From Glomus cerebriforme (taxonomy: Eukaryota; Glomeromycota; Glomeromycetes; Glomerales; Glomeraceae): a stretch of DNA of 25,392 nucleotides. A program made the translations under genes and the position numbers. The stretch spans positions 1 to 25,392 of the forward strand of contig QKYT01000386.1 of assembly GCA_003550305.1 (NCBI GenBank). The letters run 5' to 3'. Each line of letters opens with the position of its first letter. Positions within the stretch are counted from its first letter, which is position 1. Of the stretch, positions 25,315 to 25,392 are shown piece by piece. The notes beneath the pieces were generated by a model, which did not search any database, had not been told where the DNA came from, and saw only the letters and a list, made by a program, of their open reading frames with translations.

Positions 25315-25392
25315 CAGTCTCCCCTCGATATAACGAACCCTACGTTCCGGCCGATCAGGCCTTCGTTATAAGCAACTTCGTTAACACTATAA
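25315..25392 (+). mobile_element. Left end of a pogo/Tigger-like DNA transposon (runs off the window)
   Basis: TA at 25313-25314 is followed by CAGTCTCCCCTCGATATAAC and GAACCCTACGTTCCGG. Starting CAGT after a TA and carrying CTCGATATAACGAA is typical of pogo/Tigger termini (family knowledge). TATAACGAA (25329-25337) and TTCGTTATA (25362-25370) are inverted within the end, and GGCCGATCAGGCC lies between them. The sequence is far GC-richer and retains many CpG, so this insertion is younger than the relics around it. The rest of the element lies beyond 25392. Confidence 0.7.

Overview
The window is extremely AT-rich eukaryotic DNA with long homopolymer A and T runs, short introns in decayed reading frames (63 and 104 nt, GT...AG), many inactivated protein-coding fragments and several kinds of transposable element. 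This fits a repeat-rich fungal genome, most likely a glomeromycotan (Rhizophagus-like) arbuscular mycorrhizal fungus. That assignment is inference from composition and repeat style, not from a marker gene. I find no gene I would call intact. The value of the window lies in decayed genes that appear only when in-frame stops and frameshifts are tolerated, and in nested inverted repeats.

Layout. 1-2660: four decayed coding fragments, two of them copies of one unknown family arranged head to head as a large inverted repeat (629-1159 on minus, 1150-2409 on plus). 2660-5110: AT-rich filler with a 108-bp inverted-repeat element, two blocks of a degenerate (TTCAAATTCTGAT)-like minisatellite and a perfect 24-bp palindrome. 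5373-6610: a decayed PIF/Harbinger transposase on minus. 6610-12940: long, apparently non-coding stretch with poly-A/T, hairpins and microsatellites. 12945-13150: a GC-richer promoter-like island (CCAAT, CACGTG, TATAAAAA) followed at once by a second copy of the 108-bp element. 13340-13841: a decayed unknown gene on minus. 13884-14455: a palindrome and a duplicated segment.

14685-20740 is a mosaic: three copies of one dispersed repeat family (one inverted), a possible 0.9-kb element with AAAATTCAGGTTAG inverted ends, a 13-unit array of about 110 bp whose every unit carries a small palindrome, flanked by copies of an AAATCTGCGCA element, and a 958-bp fold-back element with TA target duplications (19471-20428). 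20782-22560: a decayed two-intron gene of unknown family on minus. 23195-23758: the C-terminal part of a pogo/Tigger-type transposase on minus. 24905-25260: a frameshifted unknown coding fragment. 25315 to the end: the left terminus of a younger pogo-like element that continues beyond the window.

Overall this is a transposon graveyard. Inactivation is dominated by stop codons of all three kinds at positions where Gln, Arg or Trp codons would be expected, as C-to-T/G-to-A decay would produce. Nothing seen here forms a working pathway.
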